Positions 59,901 to 64,000 of a stretch of DNA of 64,000 nucleotides are shown here, in pieces. Source of the DNA: Angiostrongylus vasorum (lineage: Eukaryota > Nematoda > Chromadorea > Rhabditida > Metastrongylidae). The stretch is taken from assembly GCA_018806985.1 (NCBI GenBank), contig JADANN010000352.1, positions 434,001-498,000 of the forward strand, written 5' to 3'. A model generated the notes under the pieces. It did no database searches. It worked only from the letters and a program-made list of their open reading frames with translations, and was not told where the DNA came from. Position 1 is the stretch's first letter. Each line of letters begins with the position of its first letter. The position numbers and the translations under genes were made by a program.

Positions 59901-60849
59901 CGATCAGCAATTTATCAGTTAGATGGAAAATTTTTTTGAAACTTACAGATTATTCATGAAAATATTCCATTAAAGTATTCAAATATATAAATACAGCCAT
60001 ACTCCATTCCCAAACTCTTTGTTATTGCTGCCCTTTAGACCATCTTTTCCGCTCGATTAACTCAACCAGGATATCATTCTGCATGTTTACACTCGTCGGA
60101 TAGAAGCCTGCTTGTTGCATAAACCCTTTATAAGCTATGCATATATCATTCTGCGTGCCCATTGCATTTGCATAGAAGCCTGCTTTTCACGGGAACCTTC
60201 TAGAAGGTAAGGTAAGATACTCCCTCAAGATAGTTCCGAGTTTTAGAAGCATTCATTCTTTCTTCTTTAGAAGTATTCTTTTAGCCGTGACAAAGAACTT
60301 CTTGAAAATACTTCCTACTAGCTGAAAACTAATTATGTCCTTAGTGAGTAGTTTCTAGGTCTCGTAGATTTCGAGGCAGAGGAAGAGGAATGGTGATTTT
60401 GAATAGCAGCAATAAAGCCTGTATTCTTCTGCGTTCACATACATGAGATTTTTTGATAGGTTTCTGAAAGAGCTCAATCTAGCACGGTCTTCCATTGTGC
60501 TTTTAGTTTTTGACAACAAAAAACGTGAACAGCTTTTCGATTATGGTCAACAGACAAAACGTGAACATACTTTCTTCCACTTCACAGTTTCGTATGCGTT
60601 TCATTGCAGTGGTTTTGCGAAACCAGGAATCGGAAGTTGTTTTATGCTTCATCGCGGTTGCAGCGCCTCAACGATCTGAAATATGTGAAATATTGTTTAG
60701 ATTAGAGCTACTTTCCGTTTGACACCATTACCCAGAAAATTTCTATGACATAACTTTGTTAGTTCCGTGCAAAAATCTCGAGGTCCCGTTTATCAGTTCT
60801 TAGTCGATGTTCGTGCTGTTTTCTGCTCACATAATTAAATGCAACTATC
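59901..60849. other. No gene; imperfect 72-bp-period duplication at 60071-60197
   Basis: atatcattctgcatgtttac, tagaagcctgcttgttgc (60071 onward) and atatcattctgcgtgcccat, tagaagcctgcttttcac (60143 onward) are two diverged tandem copies. Nothing else is supported. Confidence 0.45.
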
Positions 60850-61100
60850 TATCCTTAATTGTGCTCAGATAATTGAAACTGCAGACCGTAGGTGCCCGCG
60901 GTGAGGATCGAACACGCTGTTACCCTTTCCGGAGGGCTTACGCGTTCACCACCACATCATGCGGGTCCTTCGTTTTGCCTTTCTCTCAGCCTCTCAGCCA
61001 CGGTTTAACCTATAGCTGCTATCAGCAGTCACCCCTCAACAGGATTGATATGTTGAGCACAAATCGGCACTGAACCCAGTTAAGCTGCAGCTGTGGTGTA
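60850..61100 (-). mobile_element. SINE-2, full unit
   Basis: ttgtgctcagataattgaaa, ctgcagaccgtaggtgcccg, B-box complement ggatcgaacacgc, ttcaccaccacatcatgcgg, gtcacccctcaacaggattg, aacccagttaagctgcagct. Confidence 0.75.
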
Positions 61101-61145
61101 AATCACAATGTAATCACTTCTCATTTACTGTCCATTGTTTTTTCA

Positions 61146-61515
61146 AGGCATGGTATGATGTGAAATATAACCATGACAATGCTGAGATATTTGCAAAACT
61201 TTGTACCGCAGATGGCTCCTGTGGGGATCGAACCCGCTATTACCCGTTTTCGGGGGTTAACGTGTTCACCGTCCCACCATCAAAAACACCACATCAACCC
61301 CGTTGGCGGATGATTGCTGATGGCACTTATAGGTTAAAATACGGCTAAGAGAAAGAAGAACCGAAGGACTCGCATAGTGCAGTGGTGAACACATAATTCA
61401 CCGGAAAGGGTGACAGCAGGGTCAATTCCCACCGCAGAGACTACGGTCCGGAGTTTTGCAAATATCTCAGCATCATAGTTGTTATATTTCACATCACACT
61501 CTCCCATGAAAAAAA
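61146..61515. mobile_element. SINE-2 head-to-head inverted pair
   Basis: Minus arm 61146-61290 with a canonical B-box complement (ggggatcgaacccgc) faces plus arm 61295-61515 (catagtgcagtggtgaacac, cagggtcaattcccaccgca, gttttgcaaatatctcagca). Outer ends are inverted (gatgtgaaatataaccatga / tagttgttatatttcacatc). The loop is the short body segment gttggcggatgattgctgat. Confidence 0.8.
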
Positions 61516-61519
61516 ATAG

Positions 61520-61815
61520 ATGATAACATTATCTACGAACTTCTGCCAGAGTTGCCCGAGAAAACCCTCTATAGTCCGCAATACACAGGGTTGTTGAACG
61601 CGTTATTCTGGGACTGCAAGGATTGTTGGCTCGACCAGGATTCGACAACATTTGTAAAGAAGACCAGAAATCCTCATACCGCAGTCGATAACGCATGCAA
61701 AGATCAAAGTCGTCGAGGATGATGGACACGAGGGAAAAAAGAAGCAAATGAAAGACGTACCAGGATTCGCACCCTTATTTGATGTCGGGTCATGTAAAGT
61801 AAATGAATAAAGTGG
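61520..61815. other. Unassigned, GC-richer stretch
   Basis: Open on minus over 70-100 codons and of balanced composition. Contains strings (ttgttggctcgaccaggatt, gataacgcatgcaaagatca) that suggest a further SINE-like repeat, but no second copy was found in the window. Confidence 0.3.
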
Positions 61816-61819
61816 CATG

Positions 61820-62060
61820 GAAGGATATAGCATTCAGCTTTGATCATTCCCTTACGAATGTTCCACACATTCCTCTCAACCAAGCGTCGTAAAGGATTGA
61901 ATGATACCATTGAATGCATATTTTGTCTAAACAGCAACTTGTGGGAGCCTATAGATTTATCAAGCCCATGCTTTTTTTTCCCATCAGGGACAGGAAGCCG
62001 CGCCAAAAACCCTCTATGTAGTGTACGACAGATTTAAGCGCAACGCCGCATGCACCCTTA
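61820..62060 (-). mobile_element. SINE-1, old copy
   Basis: aaggatatagcattcagctt, tgatcattcccttacgaatg, caagcgtcgtaaaggattga, cattgaatgcatattttgtc, and a rearranged head ending cgcaacgccgcatgcac. Confidence 0.6.
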
Positions 62061-62076
62061 ATGAAAATATTTTTTT

Positions 62077-62516
62077 CGATATTCTTGTTGAGCAAACACG
62101 AGGTGTTACTTTATTCTTTATTCCGTTAAAGCTGATGTTTCAGCGGATTTCGCCTTCTTCAGAGCCTGGAAGGGTATATTGATAGGCAATTTACTAAGTC
62201 AAACGCTCCGATAGCACATGCAGAAAGATGAAAATCGAAATCGCAATCACACGTTCAACAGCTTCTCGAAAAAAACCCACCATTTATTACGTGCCTTCCA
62301 CTGAGGAAGAACAGCTGATCAGAGTTGCATTTGGTCGATAAATGCACCGCCCCACATCAAAAGTCGATGCGAAGGTACGGGCCCAGACCACGTGTGATCT
62401 CCGGGCATTCTTCCCTGCTGTTCATTCTAGGGTTCCTGGTATTTGTCCAAAAAGCTCAACAAGAATATCGAGAACTATTCGATCAATGCCGAGGTTAATA
62501 GAAAGGCGGTTGTGGG
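62077..62516 (+). mobile_element. PLE-A foldback element with 11-bp TSD
   Basis: Left end cgatattcttgttgagcaaa is the inverse of gctcaacaagaatatcg at 62456-62470. The right side alone continues with the terminal tail (gatcaatgccgaggttaata, gaaaggcggttgtggg). The interior is minus-oriented PLE 3' sequence: tgatctccgggcattcttcc onward matches the end of the GIY-YIG domain at 19.6 kb. Flanks aatattttttt lie at 62066-62076 and 62517-62527. Confidence 0.82.
62130..62166 (-). ncRNA. Hammerhead-like motif in PLE arm, nearly intact
   Basis: Minus strand: GGCU, CUGAAGA, extra A, GGCG, loop AAAUC, CGCU, GAAA, CAUC, AGCU. The core is complete; helix II has one G-U pair. CAUC instead of CGUC breaks the self-complementary ACGU, so the dimer helix III would be weakened. 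Confidence 0.4.
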
Positions 62517-62558
62517 AATATTTTTTTTCTTCGCTCCTCTATTACATTTTTTCTCCTC

Positions 62559-63124
62559 AGTAATTTGGAAACCGACCGTCGTTTAACCTCGGTGCTATAA
62601 TAACCAACATGTGTTTATATTGTTGAGCTTACACATGGTTGATAAACAACATTATTCGGTTAACGTTTCGACATCTTCCTCTTTGTCAGAGCCGACGATC
62701 CTTGTCGATGGTCTACAGCTGTTCTCTTCTCGATGTGGCGTCTTCGTCTCGCATCGAACCGGATCTTCCTCAGTTGAACATCTCGAATGAGCCATACTCA
62801 CCTGTCGACGCTCTTTTATACCGATATATATATATATATTTATTCATATATACTGTAAATATATACTATATATTTTTAAATACAATATATATTTATTATA
62901 ATATTGTTATTTATCACATTGTTATTAATTATACATTCATTATGTTATTGTATTACTACGTATATATTATGTATATATTTATTATATTATTACTGCGATA
63001 TACACTTATTTATATTTATATTCTATATATCGTCGGCTCCGATGAAGACGAAGACGTCGAGACGTTAGCCGAATGAACAACTCTGTCAACCTCATGTAAG
63101 CTCAACAATGTAAACACATGTTGG
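62559..63124 (-). mobile_element. PLE-B foldback element with AT-rich loop and near-perfect TSD
   Basis: The terminal tail agtaatttggaaaccgaccg, tcgtttaacctcgg and arm at left are inverted relative to gacgttagccgaatgaacaa, ctcatgtaagctcaacaatg at right. The right arm lacks the tail and ends at acacatgttgg. Coding residues GSDEDEDVETLAE-stop are readable in the right arm. The loop (62821-63028) is almost pure A/T with tatata runs. Flanks ttttttctcctc (62547-62558) and ttttttctcttc (63125-63136) differ at one base. Confidence 0.78.
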
Positions 63125-63420
63125 TTTTTTCTCTTCCATTTCTCTAGAAACCCCATTGTTTTATAATTGTAATCATTCTCCGTCCTCAAAATAGTTGCTT
63201 CTTAAATGTAGTTTTTTGTTGTCCAGATTCCCCAGCTATGCGCTTTAGTTATAGAATTCATAACTAATGAGAGATGAAAGCATCAGTTTGTGCTTAGAGA
63301 AACTCGTGAGAATTTTCTATCTAGTGATGGAAGAAGTTGCTACGACGAAAACATTGATTCTGTTCCACTTTCTAGTGTGATGAATAATTTTTTTTCAAAT
63401 TTAAACATGTTATAGAAATT

Positions 63421-63850
63421 TCAGTTGTTGCCAAGGTATTCTCTATATGCCAACCGTTCATATATTCTATTACTTACTTGGATACTTGGATGACCCGTCC
63501 TCATTGATTGTTCGGACCCCAGCACAACTTCCAATTTTTCGAGACTTGCTGGCTTAGCCATTGTGGCTGCCTGGAATCCAGAGGTCAGCCTGGCCCAGAC
63601 CACCACAGCCAGTCGCCGCCCGTTTGGATGAGAGAAAAATTGCCACCATGCGACTAGTTTGATACCAGGACGGTGGTAGATCCTGATATTGGTTTACTCT
63701 TAGCTAGGCTTCCTGTTGGAAACGCCGGACTCCTTCTCAGCTTGGGAAACCATGCACGAATCGGGACGAATCCACCTGCTGTACATGGCAGCCCGACACC
63801 CAGGAACACCTCCTAGCTATGATGAGGCGGCAAACCGTTGGGATGTATAT
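63421..63850. repeat. Unclassified repeat-like, GC-richer segment
   Basis: 63470-63540 (acttggatgacccgtcctca, gttcggaccccagcacaact) has diverged relatives near 53.63 and 59.10 kb. The following part (gataccaggacggtggtaga, gaaacgccggactccttctc, gcagcccgacacccaggaac) is open in several frames, but no protein family is recognised. It could be an unrecognised SINE or LINE end. The remainder to 64000 holds nothing recognisable. Confidence 0.4.
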
Positions 63851-64000
63851 ATCTTATTAATGTATTCAAATAAGTCGTTCACCATGGTATTTTGTCAAAG
63901 TGTATAAAATGCTTGATCTGTCACAGGTTTTGACACACTCTCACGCACAAGTTACGGTAATTTTCTTGATGGGACTCTCAAAGCTGAAATACTTGAATAG

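Overview
Eukaryotic, very probably nematode, genomic DNA, most likely from a parasitic clade V (strongylid or hookworm-like) species. The evidence is that the only convincing host gene uses nematode-style acceptors (ctttcag, atttttag, attttcag, tttttag), its introns are 0.4-1.7 kb and packed with repeats, and the coding relics (RTE LINE, Penelope-like GIY-YIG, piggyBac) fit nematode genomes. The species cannot be fixed from the sequence alone. There is no bacterial-type gene organisation, and almost all open frames in the window are chance frames or antisense shadows of repeats.

Layout. 1-18.9 kb: gene-free repeat field with Penelope-like element (PLE) ends, three tRNA-like SINE families (here SINE-1, SINE-2, SINE-3), an RTE LINE 3' end at 8.2-8.95 kb split by a PLE-derived foldback element with a perfect 12-bp target duplication, and a decayed RTE reverse-transcriptase core near 16.3 kb. 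18.9-30.9 kb: a globin-domain gene on the + strand. Four 3' exons (27,330-30,841) join in phase and end in a stop, and one doubtful 5' exon lies near 18,940. The frame carries an in-frame TAG where globins normally have Trp. 31-37 kb: more PLE, SINE and RTE relics, a pure 540-bp (CA)n tract butted against an RTE relic, and an old degenerate minisatellite. 37-48.5 kb: SINEs, a full-length SINE-1, a piggyBac transposase relic and a PLE GIY-YIG relic. 48.5-64 kb: PLE foldback elements at 50.3, 55.6, 62.1 and 62.6 kb, SINE-2 clusters and another RTE 3' end.

The most interesting system is the set of PLE-derived foldback elements. Each consists of two inverted copies of a PLE 3' end (the last codons of the GIY-YIG ORF plus 3' UTR); one side carries an extra terminal tail of about 45 nt that the other lacks, and the unit sits between 11-13-bp target duplications (seven cases found by eye). 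The arms carry a hammerhead-ribozyme-like core (CUGANGA, a 4-bp helix II, GAAA, then CGUC or CGUU). Two copies look intact and one nearly so. SINE-2 independently occurs as head-to-head inverted pairs at several sites, so inverted duplication is a theme of this window.

All family names SINE-1, SINE-2, SINE-3, PLE-A and PLE-B are local labels. Assignments come from reading motifs, without database comparison.
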